From the NCBI GenBank assembly GCA_030156465.1, contig JASGMO010000017.1, positions 1 through 10,842 on the forward strand: a stretch of DNA of 10,842 nt, given 5' to 3'. This stretch comes from Patescibacteria group bacterium (lineage in GTDB: Bacteria; Patescibacteriota; Minisyncoccia; Minisyncoccales; Minisyncoccaceae). The translations under genes were made by a program, and so were the position numbers. The notes beneath the pieces are model-generated. The model worked only from the letters and a program-made list of their open reading frames with translations. It had not been told where the DNA came from and did not search any database. Below are positions 1 through 7,511 of this stretch, piece by piece (the first letter of the stretch is position 1; each line of letters opens with the position of its first letter).

Positions 1-1238
<1,238 letters not shown>

Positions 1239-1276
1239 TTTGATTAGCAAATAATAATTTTATTCTTATTTACTCA

Positions 1277-1291
1277 TATTTAATTTTCAAG
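1277..1291 (-). other. ITS-like CTTGAAAATTAAATA box upstream of 23S
   Basis: About 40-50 nt before the 23S 5' end the minus strand reads CTTGAAAATTAAATA. It resembles the CTTTGAAAACTGAATA segment often found at the end of 16S-23S spacers in Gram-positive bacteria, where it is near an antitermination boxA. If real, it could be a leftover of an ancestral linked rrn operon or a processing/antitermination element. The match is short, in AT-rich sequence, and a full boxA is not seen, so confidence is low. Confidence 0.25.
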
Positions 1292-1324
1292 CTACTCGCG
1301 TGGAAATAAAAAAGACGCTTTTGT

Positions 1325-1363
1325 AGCGGCTTTATAAAACAGTAAAATACTATTAAAACCGCT
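1325..1363 (-). other. Long hairpin in the 23S rRNA leader
   Basis: On the minus strand AGCGGTTTT (1363-1355) pairs with AAAGCCGCT (1333-1325): nine pairs including one G-U. It is followed inwards by AATAGTA pairing with TACTGTT around a TTT loop, again with one G-U, and a TTAT bulge on the 3' side. It lies between the predicted transcription start and the mature 5' end, so it would be in the precursor RNA. Possible roles are processing by RNase III, antitermination or shielding of the leader. A run of six T lies about 11 nt downstream, too far for a typical intrinsic terminator. Confidence 0.55.
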
Positions 1364-1402
1364 TAACTATTTTGTGTCCTTTATTATTTATCATGCTCTA
1401 TT

Positions 1403-1430
1403 AATTTAGCAGATTAAAAAATAATGTCAA
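1403..1430 (-). promoter_or_regulatory. Predicted sigma70-type promoter for 23S rRNA
   Basis: On the minus strand a perfect -35 TTGACA (1430-1425) is followed after 16 nt by the -10 TAAATT (1408-1403). The -10 is directly preceded by TGC, giving an extended -10 (TGn) that compensates for its 4/6 match. The expected start is near 1396, giving a leader of about 155 nt before the mature 23S end. The -35 begins only 15 nt past the stop codon of mreB1, so the promoter fills the whole start of the intergenic region. A stand-alone promoter fits a 23S gene that lacks an upstream 16S. Confidence 0.7.
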
Positions 1431-1445
1431 GTCAAAATAAAATGA

Positions 1446-2513
1446 TTATTTTGGTGCTTGTAGCTCTTCGGTTTCAATTAAAACTTCATGGAAGTCATCA
1501 AGGTTTTCTAACACCATTCCCGCCCCTCTTGCAACAGCAGTCATAGGATCTTCAATGATATAAGTTGGTATATTTGTTTCTTTAACTATTAGCTCAGCAA
1601 GGCCTCTTAATTGAGCTCCCCCACCAGCTAAAGCGATCCCTTTTTTCATAATATCAGCAAGTAATTCTGGTGGCGTAACCTCTATCGTATTTTTAATTTC
1701 AGCAACAATTTGATTGGCTGATTTTTCTAACGCACGCTTGACATCTGTTTGAGAAATAATCACCTCTTCAGGAAGTCCAGTAACTAAATTTCTACCCCTC
1801 ATTGGCATATTTTTATTCTCATTTTTAGTTGGCTCTTTTTCAAAATAAACTGCACCAATATTTATTTTAATATTTTCTGCAGTTCTTACTCCAATTAATA
1901 ATTTGTATTTTTCTTGAGCAAATTGAATAATATCATTATTTAATTTATCTCCCGCAACTCGTAAACTTTTTGCAACAACTATTCCCCCTAAAGATATTAC
2001 AGCAATTTCTGCTGTTCCACCCCCAATATCAACTACAAAGTTTCCAGATGCATCTTGAACTGACATCCTTGCTCCGATTGCAGCAGCCATTGGCTCCTCA
2101 ACTAGAAAAACTTCTCTTGCTCCTGCTGATTTAGTGGCATCTTTTACTGCTTTCTTTTCAACTTCTGTAACTCCTGAGGGAATACCAACAATAACTCTTG
2201 GTTTCAATAATGTAAACTTATCGTGTCTTGCTCTATCAATCAAGTATCTTAACATTTGTTCTGTTACTTCAAAATCAGATACTACGCCGTTAACCAGTGG
2301 TCTAATTGCAATAATATGTGCTGGAGTTTTGCCAACCATTTTTTCTGCTTCCCTTCCTATTGCAAGAACTTGTCCTGTTTTTTTATTTAAAGCAACAACT
2401 GATGGTTCTGATAAAATTATTCCTCTGCCTCGGACATAAACTAAACAGTTTGCAGTCCCTAAATCAATTGCAATATCTTGAGATAATCTTCCAAATATTT
2501 CTTTAAAGTTCAT
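1446..2513 (-). CDS. mreB: Rod-shape determining actin homologue MreB (paralogue 1, last gene of the operon)
   Basis: This 355-residue protein is a full-length MreB, the bacterial actin that forms membrane-bound ATP-dependent filaments guiding cell-wall synthesis. Phosphate-1 motif DLGTANCLVY is at 17-26, phosphate-2 VDIGGGTAE at 161-169 and the adenosine motif ALAGGGAQLRG at 294-304. The hydrolysis residues corresponding to Caulobacter MreB E140 and T167 are both present (VEEP at 138-141, GGGT at 164-167). Residues 1-12 form a short amphipathic N-terminal segment (MNFKEIFGRL...), the kind used by many MreBs for membrane attachment. The C-terminus carries an acidic tail. The ATG overlaps the end of proS by 11 nt and has no Shine-Dalgarno sequence, so translational coupling is likely. 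No mreC or mreD follows; 23S rRNA is next. It is one of two mreB paralogues in this operon. Confidence 0.97.
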   Translation of the reverse strand: MNFKEIFGRLSQDIAIDLGTANCLVYVRGRGIILSEPSVVALNKKTGQVLAIGREAEKMVGKTPAHIIAIRPLVNGVVSDFEVTEQMLRYLIDRARHDKFTLLKPRVIVGIPSGVTEVEKKAVKDATKSAGAREVFLVEEPMAAAIGARMSVQDASGNFVVDIGGGTAEIAVISLGGIVVAKSLRVAGDKLNNDIIQFAQEKYKLLIGVRTAENIKINIGAVYFEKEPTKNENKNMPMRGRNLVTGLPEEVIISQTDVKRALEKSANQIVAEIKNTIEVTPPELLADIMKKGIALAGGGAQLRGLAELIVKETNIPTYIIEDPMTAVARGAGMVLENLDDFHEVLIETEELQAPK

Positions 2514-3678
2514 TTTTTATAAATTCAATTAATTTTTTAATTTCTACTAACTCTAATTTATCTTCATTTCTTCTTTTGATTTCCACACAATTCTTTTCTA
2601 ACGTTTTTTTGCTTAAAATAATCCTTATGGGAATTCCTATTAAATCACAATCATTTAATTTCTCGCCAGCGCTCTTGTTCCTATCGTCATACAATACTTT
2701 AATTCCATTTTTTTGTAAATCATTATATATCTCATTTGCATCAGTATCTAACCCAAGCAAATGAACATTAAATGGTGCAACCTCCTTTGGCCAAATAATT
2801 CCTACATCATCATTAAAAACTTCTACAATCGCTCCCATTACTCTTGTGATTCCTATCCCATAACAACCCATTACGATATTATCCATATTAAAAGGTTTTG
2901 AATATTTTTCTCCTAGCTTAAAAATATTACCAACTTCAATTGATTTTTTCTCTTCAAATTCGGTTGACCCACAATCACATTTAGAATCAAATATTTCCTT
3001 ATTAAAAGAACATCCACAATTTTTACAAGTATAGATGTCATCTTCTCCCGACTCAGTAATTGTTTGAAATTCGTGAGAAATTGAAGAAGAAAATTCTCCA
3101 CCACTAGCGACAGTTAAAAATGTTTTTTCTTTTAATCCACATCTATCATATATTTTAAAATATGCTTCTTTAACTTTTTCATAATAGTCATTTAAATCAT
3201 CTTCACTTGTATGAAAAGAATAAAGATCTTTCATCAAAAACTCTCTACATCTTAAGATGCCTGACTTTGCTCTTGGCTCATTTCTAAATTTTGTTTGGAT
3301 TTGATAGATATATTTAGGAAAAGCTGTCGCATATTTTTTTACAAGTGGCGTAATAATTTCTTCATGAGTCCAGCCAAGTCCTAAATTCTCATCTTTTATT
3401 TTATACATCTCTTCAACTCCCCACCTACCTGTAATTTCCCAGTTTTCTTTTGGGTGGAGTGATGGCATTAAAATTTCTTGACCACCAATTTTATTCATTT
3501 CTTCTCGCACAATTTTTTTAATATTTTCAATTACCATTAATCCCAATGGCAAATATGAATAAATACCTGCCCCGAGCTTGTCTATAAAACCAGCCCTAAT
3601 TAAAAGTTGAGCATTGATGCTTTTTTCATCTTTTGGATTCTCCTTTATTGTTTTAGTAAATAATTCTGACTGCTTCAT
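2503..3678 (-). CDS. proS: Prolyl-tRNA synthetase, compact form with a zinc-ribbon-like insert instead of the editing domain
   Basis: This is a class II synthetase that charges tRNA-Pro with proline. Motif 1 lies around 46-74. The motif 2 region FRNEPRAKSGILRCREFLMKD is at 131-151 and followed by DLYSFHTS. The SHEFQ block is at 201-205, motif 3 GCYGIGITRV at 271-280, and the anticodon-binding domain covers about 300-391 (APFNVHLLG onward, with DDR at 331-333). THEEIIT at 104-110 is the usual active-site loop. At 391 residues it is much shorter than the roughly 570-residue E. coli type. Between SGEDD (210-214) and EVGNIFKLG (248-256) the editing INS domain of about 180 residues is absent. In its place are about 30 residues with CxxC (C218, C221) and CxC (C234, C236), likely a small zinc ribbon. 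It starts 1 nt after rseP and overlaps mreB1. Start choice matches the family N-terminus. Confidence 0.97.
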   Translation of the reverse strand: MKQSELFTKTIKENPKDEKSINAQLLIRAGFIDKLGAGIYSYLPLGLMVIENIKKIVREEMNKIGGQEILMPSLHPKENWEITGRWGVEEMYKIKDENLGLGWTHEEIITPLVKKYATAFPKYIYQIQTKFRNEPRAKSGILRCREFLMKDLYSFHTSEDDLNDYYEKVKEAYFKIYDRCGLKEKTFLTVASGGEFSSSISHEFQTITESGEDDIYTCKNCGCSFNKEIFDSKCDCGSTEFEEKKSIEVGNIFKLGEKYSKPFNMDNIVMGCYGIGITRVMGAIVEVFNDDVGIIWPKEVAPFNVHLLGLDTDANEIYNDLQKNGIKVLYDDRNKSAGEKLNDCDLIGIPIRIILSKKTLEKNCVEIKRRNEDKLELVEIKKLIEFIKNEL

Positions 3679-3679
3679 A

Positions 3680-4768
3680 TTATTTGAATATAATATCTTT
3701 AAACTGAATAAAGTCCTTAATAATTAAAACAAATGCTAACAAAATTAAAAATACAAAACCATATGATTCTATTCTAACCTGTAACTTTTTAGAGAAAATC
3801 CTTTTATTAATTCTTTCTAAAAATGTAAATATGATTTTAGCCCCATCCATTGCTGGAATTGGAAGTAAGTTTGTAATTCCAACGGCAATAGAAAGAACTG
3901 CAATTAAATTAATAACCTCATAAAAACCTTGAGACAAAGTTATTTTCGTGATAGCGAAAATACCAACAGGACCAGCCAAAGATTGACCAACTATTTCTGG
4001 AGAGTTATTCTCAAAAGCATATGAAAACATATCGCCAATAGCTGAAAAAGAATAGTCCATTATATTATAGGAATGCAGAAATCCCACTAATGGTTTTTCT
4101 ATCCCCGAATAGTCAACTATTGCAATATTTCTTAAACCAACTCCAAGTGGGCCCTCTCCCTCAGGATAATCAACTCTCGGAGTAATCTTTACTTCTTTTC
4201 CACTATCGGTATTTAAAATAATTTCATTTCCTTTGTTCTCATCAATAATAGATTGAAAGTTATCAAACTTTTCTCCATTAATTGATACTATATAATCCCC
4301 TTCCTCCAATTCTGAATTATATGCAGGAGAATTATCTTGTATGCTTACAATTGCTGGATAATTAGATTGACTTCCAAAAGGAAATTCATATTCCTCAAAC
4401 ATTAATCCTTGAGTAAAATTAAAACCGGAAAAACCAATTAAGAAGTAGAACAACAAAGAGGCAAATAGAATATTCATTATAATCCCCCCACCACAAATCC
4501 AAATTTTTTGCCATGTTTTTTTAGAATCATAAATTGATTCTTTTTCATCGTCTTCTCCATCTAAGGCACATAATCCCCCAAAAGGAATTGCTCCAATAAA
4601 ATATTCTGTTTCTCCTTTTTTCTTTTTCCATATCTTAGGAGGAAAACCTATTCCAAATTCATTAACAGGAACACCTGTTTTTTTTGCAGCTATAAAATGT
4701 CCAAATTCATGAACAAGTATAACAATCCCTAATATTAAGAAAAATACAATTAAATCAATTAAAAACAT
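3680..4768 (-). CDS. rseP: Membrane-embedded site-2 zinc metalloprotease RseP (M50 family)
   Basis: This intramembrane protease cleaves membrane-spanning substrates such as anti-sigma factors or leftover signal peptides. The first transmembrane segment carries the zinc-binding HEFGH at 20-24. Another hydrophobic segment spans about 92-115, beginning GGGIIMN. A single PDZ domain covers about 138-210, containing SPAYNSELEEGDYIVSINGE-like sequence. The third zinc ligand is in LLPIPAMDG at 301-309 (D308), followed by a C-terminal membrane segment at about 336-350. The length of 362 residues is normal for one-PDZ forms; E. coli RseP has two PDZ domains and about 450 residues. This is the only start in the window with a clear Shine-Dalgarno, GAAGGA, formed by the last two codons of frr. 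The gene sits between frr and proS as in many bacteria, but uppS, cdsA and dxr are missing from the interval. Its substrate here cannot be read from the sequence. Confidence 0.96.
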   Translation of the reverse strand: MFLIDLIVFFLILGIVILVHEFGHFIAAKKTGVPVNEFGIGFPPKIWKKKKGETEYFIGAIPFGGLCALDGEDDEKESIYDSKKTWQKIWICGGGIIMNILFASLLFYFLIGFSGFNFTQGLMFEEYEFPFGSQSNYPAIVSIQDNSPAYNSELEEGDYIVSINGEKFDNFQSIIDENKGNEIILNTDSGKEVKITPRVDYPEGEGPLGVGLRNIAIVDYSGIEKPLVGFLHSYNIMDYSFSAIGDMFSYAFENNSPEIVGQSLAGPVGIFAITKITLSQGFYEVINLIAVLSIAVGITNLLPIPAMDGAKIIFTFLERINKRIFSKKLQVRIESYGFVFLILLAFVLIIKDFIQFKDIIFK

Positions 4769-4769
4769 A

Positions 4770-5324
4770 TTATCCTTCTATTTCTTTTTTCTTACGATCA
4801 ATCAATTCGTCAATCTTTTTATTATAACTATCAACTAATTCTTGTAATTTATCTTTTCCTTTGAACTTATCGTCTTCCCTAATTAACCCTTCTTTTGTCT
4901 TATCTTGTATCTCGCTCCATGCCTCATCTCTATACTTCCTTATAGTTCTTTTGGCATCATCATTAACTTGAGAAACCGACTTAATAATTTCTTTCCTTAG
5001 CTCCTCTGACATCTGAGGTAAATTAATCATAATTACTTCTCCAACTGTTGCGGGAGATAATCCTGATGCTTCATTTAGAATTGCTTTTTCAATCATCGGA
5101 AGATAGGTTGCGTCCCATGGTTGAATGCTAAGTTGTCTTGAATTTGAAACAGATATTGATCCTAATTGAGATATTGGCATCACTTGACCAAAACAATCAA
5201 CTTGAATGTTTTCTACTAGTGCGGGAGATGCCCTACCAGTTCTAAAACTACCTAATTTCTTAGTTGTAAAATCAATTACTTTTTCCATTTCAGGTTTTAT
5301 ATTGTCTATAATTTGTTGATACAT
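4770..5324 (-). CDS. frr: Ribosome recycling factor (RRF)
   Basis: RRF works with EF-G to split post-termination ribosomes. The product has 184 residues, almost exactly the family's usual 185. The hinge/head region has the family signature FRTGRASPALVENIQVD at 27-43, followed by PISQLGSISV and IQPWDATYLPMIEKAI. Domain I's helical bundle follows, with MSEELRKEIIKSVSQVNDDAK and TIRKYRDEAW before a charged C-terminal helix. The stop TAA is one base before the rseP ATG, and the last two codons (GAA GGA) act as the Shine-Dalgarno of rseP. It begins 6 nt after the holB stop with no ribosome-binding site of its own in the AT-only gap. The usual upstream partners tsf and pyrH are not here; holB and murA take their place. 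Confidence 0.98.
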   Translation of the reverse strand: MYQQIIDNIKPEMEKVIDFTTKKLGSFRTGRASPALVENIQVDCFGQVMPISQLGSISVSNSRQLSIQPWDATYLPMIEKAILNEASGLSPATVGEVIMINLPQMSEELRKEIIKSVSQVNDDAKRTIRKYRDEAWSEIQDKTKEGLIREDDKFKGKDKLQELVDSYNKKIDELIDRKKKEIEG

Positions 5325-5330
5325 ATTTTT

Positions 5331-6233
5331 TTATAATTTTATTAGTAAGCTTTCAAAAGCTATCCTTTTATTAACATTGCTACTTTCTATTATATATTTT
5401 ATTTTTTCTAATTCGTCTATAACTTCTTTTGTTTTTTTAAGAGAATAATTATTCATACTACTTTTATGATTGAAAATTTTTAATAAAATTTCTCTTCTCA
5501 AGAATCTCTCCCAGATGTCTAATATCTCCATCATCTTTATTTTATCATCTTTTAACTTCTCTGCATATTGAAACCTTTTTGACATATCCGACGAAGAAAG
5601 AAATATTATGTCTTTGATTGACCTATTAAAGAACTCCATTTTTTCTTCATCTTTGAAGAAATTAATTGCTTTACCAATTTGCCCTGATGACATTAAAGAT
5701 ATTTCTTCGGCTTTCTCCTTATTTGATCCAATTGAAATTAAATAATTTTCAATTTCATCCCTTCCAACTAAGGAAAATTTAATTTCTTGAGCTCTTGATC
5801 TTATCGTCTTTAAAATCATTTCTGGAAAAGGAGTTATAAAGATAATCAATGTGTCCCCTTTTGGCTCTTCTAGCATTTTAAGAAAAGCATTTTGAGCATC
5901 TTTTTTCATTAAATGACTATCATCAATTATTAATGCTTTTATTTTGTTATGATATGATTTCAAAGATAATCTTTCTTTAGCTTTTCTTATTTCGTCAATC
6001 TCTATATTACCATCTACTGGAGAGATAATATTTACATCTGGATTACTCTCAATTGAATTACAAAAATAACACTCATTACATAATTCTTTGCAGAAGATAT
6101 TTTTAATAAACTCCATCGCAATTTTTTTCTTACCAATCATTTCAGGTCCTGAAAAAATCATTGCGTGAGGAATATTATCATTTTTAATAATCTGCCTTAA
6201 TATTTCTATTTTCTTTTCATTTCCAATTATCAT
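5331..6233 (-). CDS. holB: DNA polymerase III clamp-loader delta' subunit
   Basis: This AAA+ protein belongs to the clamp-loader family. The N-terminal IPHAMIFSGPEMIGKKKIA segment (21-39) is a degenerate Walker A: the position after GK that normally carries Ser/Thr is Lys. It is followed by a four-cysteine zinc module (C48, C52, C55, C58). The Walker B-like strand is LIIDDSHLM (101-109), then AQNAFLKMLEEP (113-124). Sensor 1 follows, with TIRSRAQ at 143-149, where the usual SRC motif reads SRA. A degenerate P-loop with the zinc finger kept is typical of the non-hydrolysing delta' rather than gamma/tau. At 300 residues it is at the short end for the family. Its ATG overlaps the murA TGA in an ATGA junction, pointing to coupled translation. 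It might be named dnaX-like by a simple search, but the missing Walker Thr/Ser argues against gamma/tau. Confidence 0.92.
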   Translation of the reverse strand: MIIGNEKKIEILRQIIKNDNIPHAMIFSGPEMIGKKKIAMEFIKNIFCKELCNECYFCNSIESNPDVNIISPVDGNIEIDEIRKAKERLSLKSYHNKIKALIIDDSHLMKKDAQNAFLKMLEEPKGDTLIIFITPFPEMILKTIRSRAQEIKFSLVGRDEIENYLISIGSNKEKAEEISLMSSGQIGKAINFFKDEEKMEFFNRSIKDIIFLSSSDMSKRFQYAEKLKDDKIKMMEILDIWERFLRREILLKIFNHKSSMNNYSLKKTKEVIDELEKIKYIIESSNVNKRIAFESLLIKL

Positions 6234-7510
6234 CTTATTCTTTCTACATCAGCACCTAATTTTATTAATCTTTCTTCAATTCTTTCATAGCCCCTATCAA
6301 CCTGATAAATATTTCTAATAATGGTCTGACCTTCAGCAATTAATCCAGCAATAATCAATGATGCCCCTCCTCTTAAGTCAAATGACCCCATATCAGCACC
6401 ATATAATTTTTTAACTCCATTAATTAGCGCTCTATGTGGATCAGCGAAAAATATATCTGCCCCCATTTTAGTTAAACCATCCATATATCTTAATCTTCCT
6501 TCATATAGTGGATCGTGAATAAGTGTTGTTCCTTTTGTTTGCGTTGCTAGAACGCCAACAACAGAAAGCAAATCGGGCGGAAAACCAGGAAAAGGAAGAG
6601 CTTGTATTTTTCTAATCTTCATATTTTTAGATGGCAAAACTCTAACATCAACTAAATCGCCCTTTCTTTTAATAATTTCAAAATTAGCACCACAATCCTC
6701 AAGCTTTTTTAATGCATATTCTAGAAAAGGGTATTCTACATTTTTAACTGTAATGTCTCCCCTTACAACTAGCGCCATAATAATAAATGTTCCGGCCTCA
6801 GTTGGATCATACATTAAAGAATGCTTAAATCCTTTTAATTTTTTCTTTCCTTTTATTTTCAAAGTGTGACAACCAGCCCCACTAATTTTAACTCCCATTT
6901 TTTTAAGCACTCTAGCAAGCTCCTGATTTTGATAATCACCATCAGCAACCTTTAATGTAATTTGTTCCTCTAATAAACTTGAAAATAACATTATATTAGA
7001 TGTAGCTGTTACAGACAATTCATCTAAAATAATAACATTGTCCTTAATCTCTTTGGGCATGGTTATTTTAAAATCCTTCTTTTTCTCCTTTATGGTAGCT
7101 CCGAGTTGAGAAAATGCATCCATATGTGTATCAATTGGTCTAACTCCAATTACACATCCTCCCGGCTGAGGCAACGACACTTTGCCAAATCTTGCAAGTA
7201 GCGCTCCAAACAAAAGGACAGACCCTCTAAATTTCAAAACTAAATCTCTATTAATTTTATTAGGATTAATGTTTTTAGCATTGATTTTTACTTTTCTTTT
7301 AGAGATCCATTCAACTTTAACATTCATACTTTCAAAAATTTCTAATAATCTAAAAACATCTTCTATTAATGGAAGGTTATCAATAACGCAATCATCGTCA
7401 GTCAAAAGAGATGAAATTAAAACTCCAAAAGCAGCGTTCTTAGAACCCATCACTTCAATTTCTCCGCTTAATTTTTTACCACCATTTATTAAAAGTGCTT
7501 CTTCTGCCAT
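6230..7510 (-). CDS. murA: UDP-N-acetylglucosamine 1-carboxyvinyltransferase (MurA)
   Basis: MurA transfers enolpyruvate from PEP to UDP-GlcNAc, the first committed cytoplasmic step of peptidoglycan precursor synthesis. The 426-residue protein is of normal length and collinear with the family. It has SKNAA at 23-27 (the conserved Lys-Asn pair), FRGS at 94-97, the loop PGGCVIGVRPIDTH at 116-129 with the catalytic Cys at 119, DPTEAGTFI at 235-243, FPGFPPDLLS at 307-316 with the catalytic Asp at 313, DLRGGASLI at 378-386 and VDRGYERIEERL at 404-415. Cys119 is retained rather than the Asp seen in intrinsically fosfomycin-resistant MurA, so the enzyme should be in the inhibitor-sensitive class. 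It begins 1 nt after mreB2 and ends with TGA overlapping holB. Placement right after mreB2 links precursor synthesis to the filament system. Confidence 0.98.
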   Translation of the reverse strand: MAEEALLINGGKKLSGEIEVMGSKNAAFGVLISSLLTDDDCVIDNLPLIEDVFRLLEIFESMNVKVEWISKRKVKINAKNINPNKINRDLVLKFRGSVLLFGALLARFGKVSLPQPGGCVIGVRPIDTHMDAFSQLGATIKEKKKDFKITMPKEIKDNVIILDELSVTATSNIMLFSSLLEEQITLKVADGDYQNQELARVLKKMGVKISGAGCHTLKIKGKKKLKGFKHSLMYDPTEAGTFIIMALVVRGDITVKNVEYPFLEYALKKLEDCGANFEIIKRKGDLVDVRVLPSKNMKIRKIQALPFPGFPPDLLSVVGVLATQTKGTTLIHDPLYEGRLRYMDGLTKMGADIFFADPHRALINGVKKLYGADMGSFDLRGGASLIIAGLIAEGQTIIRNIYQVDRGYERIEERLIKLGADVERIR

Positions 7511-7511
7511 A

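Noticed and set aside
1325..1363. Leader hairpin as an intrinsic terminator for the mreB operon
   Set aside because: The T-run begins about 11 nt after the stem instead of directly after it, and the hairpin lies downstream of the 23S promoter, where termination would also stop 23S.
1239..1445. A tRNA gene in the 23S upstream region, as in common 16S-23S spacers
   Set aside because: No acceptor-stem complementarity or TTCGA/GGTTC T-arm pattern is seen in the AT-rich leader.
2134..2506. Plus-strand frames opposite mreB1
   Set aside because: They are shadows of the MreB coding frame, with no start context and no protein-like features.
5331..6233. Naming the clamp-loader gene dnaX (gamma/tau)
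   Set aside because: The Walker A lacks the Ser/Thr needed for ATP binding, the protein is only 300 residues and there is no C-terminal tau region, so delta' fits better.
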